Assembly: GCA_025356175.1 (NCBI GenBank)
Contig: JANXUP010000032.1
Coordinates: 1-61,491 of the forward strand
DNA from: Sphingomonadaceae bacterium
Lineage (GTDB): Bacteria; Pseudomonadota; Alphaproteobacteria; Sphingomonadales; Sphingomonadaceae
Length of the DNA: 61,491 nt
Direction: 5' to 3'
How positions within the stretch are numbered: the first letter of the stretch is position 1; each line of letters opens with the position of its first letter. Shown piece after piece: positions 1 to 9,638 of the stretch. A program made the position numbers and the translations under genes. Under the pieces are notes generated by a model. That model was given only the letters and a program-made list of their open reading frames with translations, did no database searches and was not told the origin of the DNA.

Positions 1-74
<74 letters not shown>

Positions 75-145
75 GCGGGCCAGATGCCTCGAGCGCCGGA
101 CCCTATGCGTCAGCCGGGCCTTCCGGTCAATCCGCTTGCGCCAGC

Positions 146-182
146 AAACAGGCCCCCGGACGCGAGGTCCGAGGGCCTGTTT
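146..182 (-). terminator. Intrinsic terminator after petC
   Basis: Ten-base arms AAACAGGCCC (146-155) and GGGCCTGTTT (173-182) are perfect inverted repeats. They enclose a second 5-bp stem, CGGAC (157-161) with GTCCG (167-171). The hairpin lies 16 bases beyond the petC stop and ends in a short T run on either strand, so it could stop transcription from petABC and from the opposite direction. Confidence 0.8.
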
Positions 183-197
183 GATTTGCCGAAAAGC

Positions 198-1019
198 TTA
201 GTGCTTCGTGCCCGACCAGACGTTGCGATAGGCCATGAACGACAGCACCGTTACGAACAGCATCAGCCCGATCCACATGAAGCCGGTCTGGTGACGGGCT
301 TCAAGCTTGGGCTCCGCAGTCCACACGAGGAACGCGGAAACGTCCTGCGCCATCTGGTCCTTGGTCGCCTTGGTGCCGTCCGAATAGGTCACCAGATCGT
401 CCGAAACGAGCGGCGGCGGCATCGCGATGTTGAGGTTGGCGAAGTACGGGTTGTAGTGGAGCTGGTTCTTATCATCAGGGACGGTGAAGTCCTTGTACTT
501 CGCGATCAGCGCCACCGGGACCGTCGCATAACCGGTGATCAGCGAGTAGACATAGGGAGCGCCGCCATGACGCGCCTTGGTGATCAGCGAAAGGTCGGGC
601 GGAACGCCCTTGCCGCCATAGACAACCGGCGGGAAGTGATCCGCAGGCTGGCCCGGGCGATCCTTCATTTCAGCGCTCAGCGGATCCTTGGCGTTGATCG
701 TTGCCTTGGCCGCGATCGCCTTGATTGCGTTCTCGCTGTAGCCAAGCGCGGTGAGATCGCGATAGGCGACGAGCTTGAGGCTGTGACACTGCGCACAGAC
801 GTTTGAATAGACCGCATAGCCGCGCTGCAGCTGCTGCTTGTCAAACTTGCCAAACGGGCCGTCGCTGGACAGCGACAGTGCCTTTGGATGCTCGTGGAAT
901 TCCTTCTCGGCGCTGGTCGGCCAGCCGTCGGTGGCGAAGGCGATCGAGTCGATGGTCATCGACCAGACCAGGCCCAGGATGAAGAATATACCGGCGAGGA
1001 TGGACAAGATGCGGATCAT
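198..1019 (-). CDS. petC: Cytochrome c1 of the bc1 complex
   Basis: This 273-residue protein is the membrane-bound c-type haem subunit of ubiquinol-cytochrome c reductase. It passes electrons from the Rieske centre to soluble cytochrome c on the periplasmic face. An N-terminal hydrophobic signal/anchor (residues 3-27) precedes the haem-attachment motif C75-A-Q-C78-H79. A later N-I-A-M-P-P-P segment supplies the likely axial methionine, and a C-terminal membrane helix (about 245-265) ends in a basic tail. It is the last gene of petA-petB-petC, 27 bases after petB, and is followed by a strong hairpin. The length is normal for alphaproteobacteria. Confidence 0.96.
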   Translation of the reverse strand: MIRILSILAGIFFILGLVWSMTIDSIAFATDGWPTSAEKEFHEHPKALSLSSDGPFGKFDKQQLQRGYAVYSNVCAQCHSLKLVAYRDLTALGYSENAIKAIAAKATINAKDPLSAEMKDRPGQPADHFPPVVYGGKGVPPDLSLITKARHGGAPYVYSLITGYATVPVALIAKYKDFTVPDDKNQLHYNPYFANLNIAMPPPLVSDDLVTYSDGTKATKDQMAQDVSAFLVWTAEPKLEARHQTGFMWIGLMLFVTVLSFMAYRNVWSGTKH

Positions 1020-1046
1020 GGCTTTGTTCTTTCGCTCTTTCCGGGT

Positions 1047-2327
1047 TCAGGCCTTGGCCGCCAGCGCGGCCTGCCCATCGTGTCCAAGCACCGATTCGGT
1101 GATCGAGAAGGGCAGTGGCTCGGGCCGTTCGATCGACGAGACCAGCGGCACGATGATAAAGAAGTGGGCGAAGTAGTAGATCGTCGCGAGCTGCGCGAGC
1201 AGGATGTAGGGCTGTTCCGGCGGCGAGACACCGCAGTAGCCCAGCACCAGCACATCGACGACCAAGGCCCAGAAGAACTTGCGGTAGAGCGGGCGGTATG
1301 TCGCCGAACGGACCGGCGACCGGTCGAGCCAGGGCATAATGAACCACACCAGGATCGCCGCGAACATGGCGAGCACGCCCATCAGCTTGCCGGGGATGAA
1401 CAGCAGCGGCTGGGTGAAGCTGCGCAAGATGGCGTAGAACGGCCAGAAGTACCATTCGGGCACGATGTGCGCCGGGGTCTGCATCGGATTTGCCGGGATG
1501 TAGTTGTCCGGGTGGCCGAGGCTGTTGGGCATATAGAACACGAACAAGCCGTAGATCACCATGAACAGCCCGACCGTCCAGCCATCCTTGGCCGTATAGT
1601 AGGGGTGGAATGAAACGGTATCGCTCTGGCTCTTCACTTCGACCCCGGTGGGGTTGGACGAGCCTGGAATGTGCAGCGCCCAGATGTGCAGGATCACCAC
1701 GCCCAGGATCACGAAGGGCAGCAGGAAGTGCAGCGAGAAGAAGCGGTTGAGCGTCGCGTTATCGGGCGCAAAACCGCCGAGCAGCCATTCCTTCACGGTA
1801 TCGCCAACCAGCGGGAACGCGGTGAAGAAGCCGGTGATCACTTGCGCCGCCCAGTAAGACATCTGGCCCCATGGCAGCACATAGCCCATGAAGGCGGTGG
1901 CCATCATCAGCAGGAAGATGACCACGCCCAAGAGCCAGATCATCTCACGCGGGGCCTTGTACGAGCCGTAATAGAAGCCGCGGAAAATGTGCAGATAAAT
2001 GACCGCGAAGAACATCGCCGCGCCGTTCGAGTGGGCATAACGCAGCATCCAGCCCCAGTTGACGTCGCGCATGATGTGCTCGGTCGAATCGAAGGCGAGG
2101 CCGGTGTTCGGGGCGAAATGCATCGCCAGCACAATGCCGGTGACGATCTGGATGACCAGGCACAGCCCGGCCATGAACCCGAAGTTCCAGAAATAGTTGA
2201 GGTTGCGCGGCACTTCATAGCCGCCGCCAACCGCGCCGTAGATCAGGCGTGGAAGCGGGAGCCGCTCATCGAGCCACACCATTGCGGGGTGGCTGGGAGT
2301 GTACTGCTTTGCCCAGGGGAAGCTCAT
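1047..2327 (-). CDS. petB: Cytochrome b of the bc1 complex
   Basis: This 426-residue polytopic protein binds two b haems and forms the quinol oxidation and quinone reduction sites. The fused full-length form (N-terminal haem part plus C-terminal subunit-IV-like part) is present, as usual in proteobacteria. Visible signatures are histidines in the helix around R-Y-A-H-S-N-G and Y-L-H-I-F, the second pair in S-L-H-F-L-L-P and L-H-I-W-A-L-H, and the Qo-site P-E-W-Y motif. Eight or more hydrophobic helices are evident. It sits 11 bases after petA in the same operon. Confidence 0.97.
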   Translation of the reverse strand: MSFPWAKQYTPSHPAMVWLDERLPLPRLIYGAVGGGYEVPRNLNYFWNFGFMAGLCLVIQIVTGIVLAMHFAPNTGLAFDSTEHIMRDVNWGWMLRYAHSNGAAMFFAVIYLHIFRGFYYGSYKAPREMIWLLGVVIFLLMMATAFMGYVLPWGQMSYWAAQVITGFFTAFPLVGDTVKEWLLGGFAPDNATLNRFFSLHFLLPFVILGVVILHIWALHIPGSSNPTGVEVKSQSDTVSFHPYYTAKDGWTVGLFMVIYGLFVFYMPNSLGHPDNYIPANPMQTPAHIVPEWYFWPFYAILRSFTQPLLFIPGKLMGVLAMFAAILVWFIMPWLDRSPVRSATYRPLYRKFFWALVVDVLVLGYCGVSPPEQPYILLAQLATIYYFAHFFIIVPLVSSIERPEPLPFSITESVLGHDGQAALAAKA

Positions 2328-2338
2328 CGTGGTCTACC

Positions 2339-2917
2339 TCAACCGATCTTGACGACGGTGTCTGACGTGAATTCGTACGGCGGCACTTGCAAGTTCTTGG
2401 GAGCAGGACCCTTGCGAATGCGCGCGGCGGTATCGTAGGTCGAGCCGTGGCACGGGCAGAAATAGCCGCCAAACGCGCCGCGGCTGGCCTCTTCACCCGC
2501 TCCGGCACCCAGCGGCACGCAGCCGAGGTGAGTGCAGACGCCCATGGTGATGAGCCAGTTTTCCTTGCCCTTCTTGTTCTTGTCGGCGTTGACCGTGCGG
2601 TCTTCCAGGCTTTGCGGATCGCGCAGTTCGCTGAGCGGCACGGCCTTGGCCTCGGCCACTTCCTTGGGCGTCAGGTTGCGCACGAACAGCGGCTGCTTGC
2701 GGAACAGCGCCTTGATCGCCTGCCCGGGGGCAATTGCGGAAAGATCGATCTCGGCCGAGCTTTCGGCGAGCACGTCGGCCGACGGCCACATCTGGCTGAT
2801 CAGCGGATAGAGGACGGTTACCCCGCCAACTCCGGCCGCGCTGACTGCGGCAATGTTGATGAAATCGCGCCGACGGACACCGTCTTCCGGAGTACCGTTG
2901 TTGTCGTCGTCAGACAT
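2339..2917 (-). CDS. petA: Rieske iron-sulfur protein of the bc1 complex
   Basis: This is the [2Fe-2S] subunit that takes electrons from quinol and delivers them to cytochrome c1. The start was set at 2917, giving 192 residues, because this places a twin-arginine signal (R-R-R-D-F near residue 15) and one membrane helix at the N terminus. A longer reading from 2992 adds 25 residues without support. Cluster ligands are visible in C-T-H-L-G-C and C-P-C-H-G-S. It is the first gene of petABC, so the 232 bases between it and pgeF probably carry the operon promoter. Confidence 0.96.
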   Translation of the reverse strand: MSDDDNNGTPEDGVRRRDFINIAAVSAAGVGGVTVLYPLISQMWPSADVLAESSAEIDLSAIAPGQAIKALFRKQPLFVRNLTPKEVAEAKAVPLSELRDPQSLEDRTVNADKNKKGKENWLITMGVCTHLGCVPLGAGAGEEASRGAFGGYFCPCHGSTYDTAARIRKGPAPKNLQVPPYEFTSDTVVKIG

Positions 2918-2996
2918 GGTCGAACCGATCCTGTACTGTTCTGCCGGCCCGCTCTTTGCGCCGTTCGCGCGCATCCAGTCGGGCCCCATCAAATTG

Positions 2997-3021
2997 TGCT
3001 TGGCAAATTCTGCTTGGCAAA
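2997..3021. repeat. Direct repeat in the petABC leader
   Basis: The 11-mer TGCTTGGCAAA occurs at 2997-3007 and again at 3011-3021, a 14-bp period. It lies 80-104 bases upstream of the petA start, inside the only non-coding stretch that can hold the petABC promoter. Tandem sites like this sometimes bind a regulator, but the sequence matches no operator I recognise. Confidence 0.4.
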
Positions 3022-3149
3022 GCCCCTATTCGAACCGTCCGTGCCCCGCAAGTGCCGGGTGAACGGCCCGATTGGCGCGCCTGATAGACGAGGGCCATGC
3101 CGCTGCCAACTGTCTATTTGTGCAAGGGCGTTGCGGGCTTTGCATCTTG

Positions 3150-3917
3150 CTAGGCCAAGCCGATCAGCGAGATCTGGCGGCCATAGTCGGGTTCGTGCAA
3201 GTGGGTGGCGCGGCGGAACGAATAGAACCGCGCCGGATCGGGGTACGTATCGAGCCCGAGCTTGTCGACAGCGCCGATTCCCGCCGCTTCCAGCCGCGCC
3301 GCGACATAGTCTTCGAGATCGAACTGCGCGTGGCCCGCGGCGCCAGCAGCGAAGAACCGCACGTTGGCGCGGTCATCGGCGCAGAACCGGTCGGCAAAGC
3401 CCTGATCGACTTCGTAGCTTGCCTGCGCGATGCACGGACCGATCGCGGCGGCGATCCGGCTGCGTTTCGCCCCCAATGCCTCCATCGCGGCAATCGTATT
3501 GTCGGTCACCCCGGCGAGCGCCCCCTTCCACCCGGCATGAGCGGCGCCGATCACGCCGGCCGCGCGGTCTGCCAGCAGCACTGGCGCACAGTCGGCTGAG
3601 ACCACGCCGAGCACCAGCCCGGGCCGCGCAGTGACCATTGCATCGGCCTGCGGGCGGCGATCGTCCGCCCAGGGCACGCTGACCGTGATGCAATCGGGCG
3701 AATGAACCTGAAACACACTGACCAGGCGCGCGCCGGGGAGCACGGCACCCACCGCCAGCATCCGGTTGCCTGCCACCGCGCGCTCGTCATCGCCCGAGCC
3801 GAGCCCGGCATTGAGCCCGGCGACCAGCCCGGTCGAGCGTCCGCCGCGCCGCCCGAGGAAGCCATGCGGCACGCCCGCCAGCACATCGCTGCGAAAGAGT
3901 TCGGGGTGATCAGCCAA
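3150..3917 (-). CDS. pgeF: Peptidoglycan editing factor, laccase-domain (YfiH/PgeF)
   Basis: This 255-residue protein belongs to the YfiH/PgeF family, once called multicopper polyphenol oxidases. In E. coli the protein is a cytoplasmic enzyme that removes wrongly incorporated L-serine from muropeptide precursors. Family motifs are intact: Q-V-H-S-P-D (70-75), S-A-D-C (107-110), A-H-A-G-W-K (126-131) and I-G-P-C-I (159-163), which together hold the zinc-binding Cys and His residues. Its start overlaps the pepN stop by 8 bases, so translation is probably coupled to pepN. Length is typical. Confidence 0.93.
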   Translation of the reverse strand: MADHPELFRSDVLAGVPHGFLGRRGGRSTGLVAGLNAGLGSGDDERAVAGNRMLAVGAVLPGARLVSVFQVHSPDCITVSVPWADDRRPQADAMVTARPGLVLGVVSADCAPVLLADRAAGVIGAAHAGWKGALAGVTDNTIAAMEALGAKRSRIAAAIGPCIAQASYEVDQGFADRFCADDRANVRFFAAGAAGHAQFDLEDYVAARLEAAGIGAVDKLGLDTYPDPARFYSFRRATHLHEPDYGRQISLIGLA

Positions 3918-6555
3918 GGCTCTTGCTCACTTGCTCGAATGAATCCTTCGACAGCCCCGGCGCGGCGACGATCCGTTCCAGTTCGGCGCGCATCTGCGCG
4001 GCGCGCTGCGCATCGATCCGCCGCCACCGGCCCAGCGGGGCAACGAACCTGGCAGCAGTTTGCGCATTGACCGGATCGAGCGCGAGGATCAGGTCGGCGA
4101 TGATCCGGTAGCCCCCCCCGCTCGCGTCATGGAAAGCGCCCGGATTGCCCGCCATCGCCATATACAGTGCGCGCACCCGGTTGGGGTTGCTCATGGTGAA
4201 ATCGGGGTGCGAAGCGAGCGCGCGAACATGATCGAGCACTTGCGGGTGAAGCGACCCGGCCTGCAGCGAGAACCACTTGTCGATGACCAGCGCGTTGCCG
4301 GCAAAGCGCTGATGGAACGCGGCAAGCTTTTCCTCGCGCAGCGGAGTGTCGAGGCCGCACAGTACCATCAAGGCGCCCTGGCGATCGGTCATGTTGTCGG
4401 CCGCATCGAACTGCGCGGCAGCCAGCCCCGCCGCCCGTCCCGGCGCGCCGGCAGCGAGCAGGGCCAAGGCCTGGGTCTTGAGCTTGCGCGCGCCGCGCGC
4501 TTCGGCAGAGAGGCTATACGGCACCGACAGGGCGCGCTGATGCAGCGCCGCGAGCTCCGCTTCAAGCTTGCCGCCAAGCTCAGCCTTGAGGCTTTCACGG
4601 GCAACGCGGATCGCACCCGGATCGGCCGCAGCGAACTGTTCGGCCAGGTATCCTTCGCCGGGCAGGATCATCAATTCACCGCGCATCAGGTCATCCAGCG
4701 CGGGATCCTCGATCACTGCCTTGAAGGCGCGGACGATGTCCTCGCGCGCCGCATCGCGTTCGGCGCCGCACAGCATGCCGCCCGAAATTTCGGCAACCAG
4801 ATGCTGGACGACGAGCTGCTGCAGCGCCTCGTACCGCGCGAACGGATCGTCATCATGCGCGGCGAGGAAGACGAGATCGCTGGCACTCACATCACTGCCG
4901 ATCTGCACCGGAGCGGAGAAGCCGCGGTTCAGCGAAAGCACCGGGCGGGCGGTGAAGCCGGGAAAAGCGAACTGCATCTCGGCGCGGTCAAGCACGACGA
5001 GCTGTTCACCGCGATGCTGGCCGCTGGCGCGGTCGAACAGGGCTAGCCGCAGCGGGATCACCATTGGCTGCTTGCCCGCTTGCCCCGGGGTATCGGGCAC
5101 CGCCTGGGTCAGGGTCAGCGTCGCAACACCGTCCTCGTGCGTTAGCGACGCGGTCACCTTGGGGGTGCCGGCCTGACTGTACCACAAGCGAAACTGGGTA
5201 AGGTCGAGCCCCGCCCCGGCTTCGATCGCTGCAACAAAATCTTCGCAGGTCGCCGCCTCGCCGTCGTGGCGGTCAAAATACAGGTCGGTCCCGGCGCGGA
5301 ACCGCTGCTCGCCCGCCCCAGCATTTGCAAGCGTCCGCATCATGCGGATCACCTCGGCACCCTTGTTATAGATCGTGGCGGTGTAGAAGTTGGAAATCTC
5401 CTGATAGCTGTCGGGCCGGATCGGGTGCGCCAAGGGCCCTGAATCTTCCGGGAACTGCGCCGCGCGGAGCATCCGCACGTCCTCGATCCGCTTGACGCTG
5501 GCACTGCCCATGTCCTGGCTGAACAGCTGGTCACGCAGCACGGTGAAGCCTTCCTTGAGGCTCAATTGGAACCAGTCGCGGCAGGTCACCCGGTTGCCCG
5601 ACCAGTTGTGGAAGTATTCGTGCGCGACCACGCCTTCGATCCCGTCATAGTCGCCATCGGTCGCGGTTTCGGGATCGGCGAGGATGTAGCGCGTGTTGAA
5701 GACATTGAGCCCCTTGTTCTCCATCGCCCCCATATTGAAGTCCGACACCGCGACGATGTTGAACAGGTCGAGATCGTATTCGCGCCCGAACACTTCCTCG
5801 TCCCACTTCATCGCGGCCTTGAGCGCGGCCATCGCGTGATGGGTGCGGTCCTGATCGCCATCACGGACCCAGATATTGAGCTCGACCGTGCGGCCCGACA
5901 TCGTGGTGAAGCTATCGTGGTTGGCAACCAGATCGCCTGCGACCAGCGCAAACAGGTAGCTCGGCTTGGGCCACGGATCGTGCCATTCGGCCCAGTGCGC
6001 GCCGTTATCGCCCTCGCCCTTGGCGGTGCAGTTGCCGTTCGAGAGCAGCACCGGAAAGGCTGCCTTGTCGCCCTCCATCCGCACCGAATAGACCGACAGC
6101 ACATCGGGCCGGTCAGGGAAGAAGGTGATGCGGCGGAAGCCTTCGGCCTCGCATTGGGTGCAGAGCATGCCGTTCGACCCATAAAGCCCCATCAGCTGGG
6201 TGTTGCGCGCGGGCTCGATCTCGGTCGTGATGCTAACCTCGTGGTTTTCGCCGGGCAGATCGATCAGCAGGTCGTAGCCATCCATCCGCCAGTCGTTGAC
6301 CGGCTGGCCATCGACCAGGACCGCCGCAGGGCTCAGGCCGTCGCCGTTCAGGCGCAAGGTCTGGCTCTCGCCGTTGCGCCTGACCTTGAGCGTCGCCGCC
6401 ACGCGGGTTTGCTCCAGCCCCAGATTGAACGCCAATGCCACCTCGGGCACCAGCCATTCGGGCGGCTGATAGTCCTTGCGGCGGATGACCTTGGGGCCGT
6501 GGTGATGCGGGGCGGCGGGGGGAGCGTCGGCGGGCGGGGTAAGGGTGGCATCCAT
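3910..6555 (-). CDS. pepN: Aminopeptidase N (M1 family)
   Basis: This zinc aminopeptidase trims N-terminal residues from peptides in the cytoplasm. The start at 6555 gives 881 residues, the usual PepN length. The open frame continues to 6804, but that extension is arginine- and alanine-rich and antisense to the next gene's signal peptide. G-A-M-E-N (276-280) binds the peptide amino group. The zinc site is H312-E313-Y-F-H316 with E335 as third ligand. A histidine-rich patch near residue 16 is seen but its role is unknown. The gene diverges from the M48 peptidase and overlaps pgeF by 8 bases. Confidence 0.96.
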   Translation of the reverse strand: MDATLTPPADAPPAAPHHHGPKVIRRKDYQPPEWLVPEVALAFNLGLEQTRVAATLKVRRNGESQTLRLNGDGLSPAAVLVDGQPVNDWRMDGYDLLIDLPGENHEVSITTEIEPARNTQLMGLYGSNGMLCTQCEAEGFRRITFFPDRPDVLSVYSVRMEGDKAAFPVLLSNGNCTAKGEGDNGAHWAEWHDPWPKPSYLFALVAGDLVANHDSFTTMSGRTVELNIWVRDGDQDRTHHAMAALKAAMKWDEEVFGREYDLDLFNIVAVSDFNMGAMENKGLNVFNTRYILADPETATDGDYDGIEGVVAHEYFHNWSGNRVTCRDWFQLSLKEGFTVLRDQLFSQDMGSASVKRIEDVRMLRAAQFPEDSGPLAHPIRPDSYQEISNFYTATIYNKGAEVIRMMRTLANAGAGEQRFRAGTDLYFDRHDGEAATCEDFVAAIEAGAGLDLTQFRLWYSQAGTPKVTASLTHEDGVATLTLTQAVPDTPGQAGKQPMVIPLRLALFDRASGQHRGEQLVVLDRAEMQFAFPGFTARPVLSLNRGFSAPVQIGSDVSASDLVFLAAHDDDPFARYEALQQLVVQHLVAEISGGMLCGAERDAAREDIVRAFKAVIEDPALDDLMRGELMILPGEGYLAEQFAAADPGAIRVARESLKAELGGKLEAELAALHQRALSVPYSLSAEARGARKLKTQALALLAAGAPGRAAGLAAAQFDAADNMTDRQGALMVLCGLDTPLREEKLAAFHQRFAGNALVIDKWFSLQAGSLHPQVLDHVRALASHPDFTMSNPNRVRALYMAMAGNPGAFHDASGGGYRIIADLILALDPVNAQTAARFVAPLGRWRRIDAQRAAQMRAELERIVAAPGLSKDSFEQVSKSLG

Positions 6556-6670
6556 AACGCGCGACTGTAGGGTGGCGCAGCGCCCAAGGCCAAGCCCAAA
6601 CTTGCGCTTGACAGTACAACGTATGGCGGCGCAGTGTCTTGGCCAGGCAATACACCAAGAGGGGGTTCCA

Positions 6671-7966
6671 TTGCGCCACAAATTCCTGCCGCTCGCCGCG
6701 CTGGCGCTGCTCGCGATTCCGAGCGTGGCGCATGCCGCCGCTTTCGACGTCGAAACCGCGACCCGCGCCTGGCTTGATACCTTGCAAGGCCCCGCCCGGG
6801 CCAAGAGCGACGCCTATTTTGAGGGCGGCTACTGGCTGATCGTGTGGGGCACGCTGGTTTCGGTGCTGATCGACGGCCTGCTGCTGAAGTTCGGCCTGTC
6901 GGCAAGGTTCCGCGATCTGGGCGAGCGGCTGTTCAAAGCGAAAGCCGGGGTCACCTGGATCACCGCGCTGTGTTATTCGCTCGCTGGCACGCTGCTTGCG
7001 CTGCCGTGGGCGATCTACACCGGGTTCTTCCGGGAAAAACAGTACGATCTGATGAACCAGAGCTTTGGCGGCTGGCTGTTCGATCAGATCAAGGACGTCG
7101 GCATCAACCTCCTGATCTTCCCGCTAATCGTTATGGCGGTTTACGCCGTGATCCGGCGCTTTCCCAAGAACTGGTGGGTCGCCGCAACCGGGGTGATCGC
7201 CACGTTCTTCGCGTTCGGCATGCTGCTCGGCCCGGTCTATATTGCGCCGCTGTTCAACACCTATACGGAGCTCCCCACCGGGCCGATCCGCGACCGCATC
7301 GTCGCCATGGCCAAAGCGAAGAATATTCCGGCCGAGCACATCTACCTGTTCGATGCCTCGAAACAGTCGAAGGCGATCTCGGCCAATGTTTCGGGCATCG
7401 GCCCGACGATGCGGATCAGCCTCAACGACAACCTCCTGAACCGCAGCACCCCGCAAGAAATCGCCGCGGTGATGGGGCATGAGATGGGGCACTACGTGCT
7501 CAAGCACGTGTGGTGGGGGCTGGCCTTCTTCAGCGGCCTCGCGGCGCTCACCATGTTCCTAGTCTCGCGCATCGCTCCGGCCCTGATCGCGCGCTACGGA
7601 GCGCGCTGGGGCGGAATTCGCGACCTTGGCGATCCAGCCTCGCTGCCGGTGCTGGGGATCCTGATCGCGGTGTTCGGCATGCTCGCCACGCCGCTGACCA
7701 AGACCATGATCCGGGTCGATGAGAGCCAGGCCGACGCCTTCGGGCTCGACGTGGCGCAGGAGCCGGACGGATTTGCCTCGGTGGCGATGAAGCTCAGCGA
7801 ATACCGGAAGATCGAACCCGGACCGATCGAGGAGGCGTTGTTCTTCGATCATCCCTCGGGCGCAACCCGGGTGCGGATGAGCATGCAGTGGAAGAAGGAC
7901 CATGTGCCGGGTGCGCAGATGGTCGTTCCCCCGCCGATGCCGCAAGCGGGACTTAAACCCCAATAG
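6671..7966 (+). CDS. Membrane M48 peptidase, CAAX-protease-1 (Ste24) type
   Basis: This integral-membrane zinc endopeptidase is related to Ste24/CAAX prenyl protease 1. The chosen start is TTG at 6671 (431 residues): a purine-rich AGAGGGGG lies 5 bases upstream, and a clean signal peptide follows (hydrophobic core, cleavage after A-H-A). Upstream ATGs at 6545 and 6623 give unlikely leaders. The zinc motif H270-E271-M-G-H274 and the downstream E351 (E-S-Q-A-D) are present, with four to six hydrophobic segments around them. The bacterial substrate is unknown; membrane protein quality control is a guess. The next gene starts 10 bases later. Confidence 0.9.
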   Translation: MRHKFLPLAALALLAIPSVAHAAAFDVETATRAWLDTLQGPARAKSDAYFEGGYWLIVWGTLVSVLIDGLLLKFGLSARFRDLGERLFKAKAGVTWITALCYSLAGTLLALPWAIYTGFFREKQYDLMNQSFGGWLFDQIKDVGINLLIFPLIVMAVYAVIRRFPKNWWVAATGVIATFFAFGMLLGPVYIAPLFNTYTELPTGPIRDRIVAMAKAKNIPAEHIYLFDASKQSKAISANVSGIGPTMRISLNDNLLNRSTPQEIAAVMGHEMGHYVLKHVWWGLAFFSGLAALTMFLVSRIAPALIARYGARWGGIRDLGDPASLPVLGILIAVFGMLATPLTKTMIRVDESQADAFGLDVAQEPDGFASVAMKLSEYRKIEPGPIEEALFFDHPSGATRVRMSMQWKKDHVPGAQMVVPPPMPQAGLKPQ

Positions 7967-7976
7967 GGCAGGGTTA

Positions 7977-8759
7977 GTGCGCCAACGCCTGTTTATCTTC
8001 GGCCTCGGCTACACCGCCGCGCGGATTGCTGCCGCCGCCGAAGCGCAGGATTGGGAAGTGGTCTCGACCGGACGCGCGGGGACGCTGGCCTTCGACGATC
8101 ATGGCGCGGTGCGGCTGGCCCTGGCCGATTCTGATCAGGTGCTAAGCTCGGTCCCGCCCGCAGGCGATGGCGATCCAGTGCTGGAGCGTTACGGCGCGGC
8201 GCTGGCCGGCAAGCGGCTGACCTATCTATCCTCGACCGGGGTTTATGGCGATTGCGGCGGGGCCTGGGTCGATGAAAGCGCGCCAACTGGCACTGGCCGC
8301 CGCACTGCCCGCAGCGAGGCCGATGCCGCTTGGCTGGCAAGCGGTGCGCGGGTGCTGCGGTTGCCAGGGATCTATGGTCCCGGCCGCTCGGCGCTCGATC
8401 GGGTGCGCGAAGGGGCTGCGCGGCGAATCGATGTTCCGGGGCAAGTGTTCAGCCGGGTGCATGTCGATGACATCATCAGCGGCGCACTGGCGGCCTTCGA
8501 TGCGCCGCCGGGTGCCTACAACCTGTCTGACGATCTCCCCACCAGCCAGAACGCGGTGATCGAAGCGGCCTGCGCACTGCTCGCTGCCCAACCCCCACCC
8601 CTGCTGACTCTGGAAGAAGCGCGGCTCAGCCCGCGAGCGCGCGCTTTTTACGACGAGAATCGCCGCGTCGCGAACGGCAAGGCCAAGCGCTTGCTCGGCT
8701 GGAAACTGCGCTATCCGACATACCGCGAAGGATTGGCGGCCCTAACGCCGACCGCCTAG
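7977..8759 (+). CDS. NAD(P)-dependent epimerase-like SDR protein (YeeZ-like)
   Basis: An extended short-chain dehydrogenase-like protein of 260 residues, starting from GTG at 7977 just after an AGGGCAGGG stretch. The N terminus R-L-F-I-F-G-L-G-Y-T-A forms a Rossmann nucleotide loop. Y-L-S-S-T-G-V-Y-G-D resembles the active-site region, and G-I-Y-G-P-G-R-S is a common motif of the family. The overall pattern matches YeeZ-type sugar-nucleotide epimerase relatives, whose substrate is not known. It follows the M48 peptidase in the same direction and overlaps the tail of the convergent EamA gene by 18 bases. Confidence 0.8.
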   Translation: MRQRLFIFGLGYTAARIAAAAEAQDWEVVSTGRAGTLAFDDHGAVRLALADSDQVLSSVPPAGDGDPVLERYGAALAGKRLTYLSSTGVYGDCGGAWVDESAPTGTGRRTARSEADAAWLASGARVLRLPGIYGPGRSALDRVREGAARRIDVPGQVFSRVHVDDIISGALAAFDAPPGAYNLSDDLPTSQNAVIEAACALLAAQPPPLLTLEEARLSPRARAFYDENRRVANGKAKRLLGWKLRYPTYREGLAALTPTA

Positions 8760-9638
8760 CGCGACGATCAACCCGGCCAGTACCAGCACCGCACCGCCTG
8801 CCGCCAGCGAAGTCCAGTGGTAGCCTTCGAACAGCGTCGACAGCGCCATCGCCACCACCGGGATCAGCACGCTGTTATAGGCCGCGCGGCCCGGGCCCCA
8901 ATCGCGCAGCAGCAGCGAATAAAGCGGGAAGGTCAGCACCGTGCCGATCAGCGCGAGATAGACGACCCCGGCGAGATAAGCCGGGGCGAGGTCGATCACC
9001 GGCGGCCCGGTGGTGACCCAGGCATAGGCGGCATTGCCGAGCGAGCCAGCCAGCATCGCCCAGGCCAGCAGCACCGGGATCGCCTCGCGCCGTGCGGCTT
9101 CACCGGCTTGCAGCACGTTGGCCGCCGAAGCGCTCAGGATCGCGCCGGTGACCAGCGCCAGACCGAGCAGCACCGCGCCGCCGGTCGGCGCGATGTGGTA
9201 TTCGTGCAGCATCAGCAAGCCGATCCCGCCCATTGCGATGGCCGAACCGAGCAGAAACCGGCCACTGACCTGCGCGCCGATGAACATCCGCGCGAACAGC
9301 GCATTGGGCACGATCAGCAAAGCGAACATCACCGCCACCAGCCCCGAGGTGAGATAGCGCTCGCTCTGATAGACCAGCTGGAAATTGGCGAAAAATTGAA
9401 AGAACCCGACCACGCCCGCGAGCAGCAGTCCGCGCCGCCCGAGCAGCAGCCGCTCGCCGCGCACCACCGCGAGCACGAACATGCCAAGGCAGGCCAGACT
9501 GAACCGGTATGTCACCGACCAGGCCGGGGGCACCGGGCCAAGCTGGGTCTTGATCACCAACCAGGTCGATCCCCAGACCAGCGTGGTGACGGCAAAGGCA
9601 ATCAGCCCGCGGGTGCGGGCGGCGCTGGCATCGCTCAT
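8742..9638 (-). CDS. EamA/DMT-family transporter
   Basis: A 298-residue inner-membrane protein with ten predicted helices in two EamA repeats, typical of drug/metabolite transporters such as RhtA and YdcZ-like exporters. The family opening A-F-A-V-T-T-L-V-W-G-S-T-W-L-V-I-K is clear. Its start overlaps the threonine aldolase stop by ATGA (9635-9638), so the two are translated together. That link suggests, without proving, export or uptake of an amino acid or amino-acid product. Substrate is unassigned. Confidence 0.9.
   Translation of the reverse strand: MSDASAARTRGLIAFAVTTLVWGSTWLVIKTQLGPVPPAWSVTYRFSLACLGMFVLAVVRGERLLLGRRGLLLAGVVGFFQFFANFQLVYQSERYLTSGLVAVMFALLIVPNALFARMFIGAQVSGRFLLGSAIAMGGIGLLMLHEYHIAPTGGAVLLGLALVTGAILSASAANVLQAGEAARREAIPVLLAWAMLAGSLGNAAYAWVTTGPPVIDLAPAYLAGVVYLALIGTVLTFPLYSLLLRDWGPGRAAYNSVLIPVVAMALSTLFEGYHWTSLAAGGAVLVLAGLIVALGGRR

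Noticed and set aside
2387..3634. 415-codon plus-strand open frame
   Set aside because: It is antisense to petA and pgeF, which have full catalytic motifs, and its translation is arginine-rich low-complexity sequence of the kind produced by GC-rich shadows.
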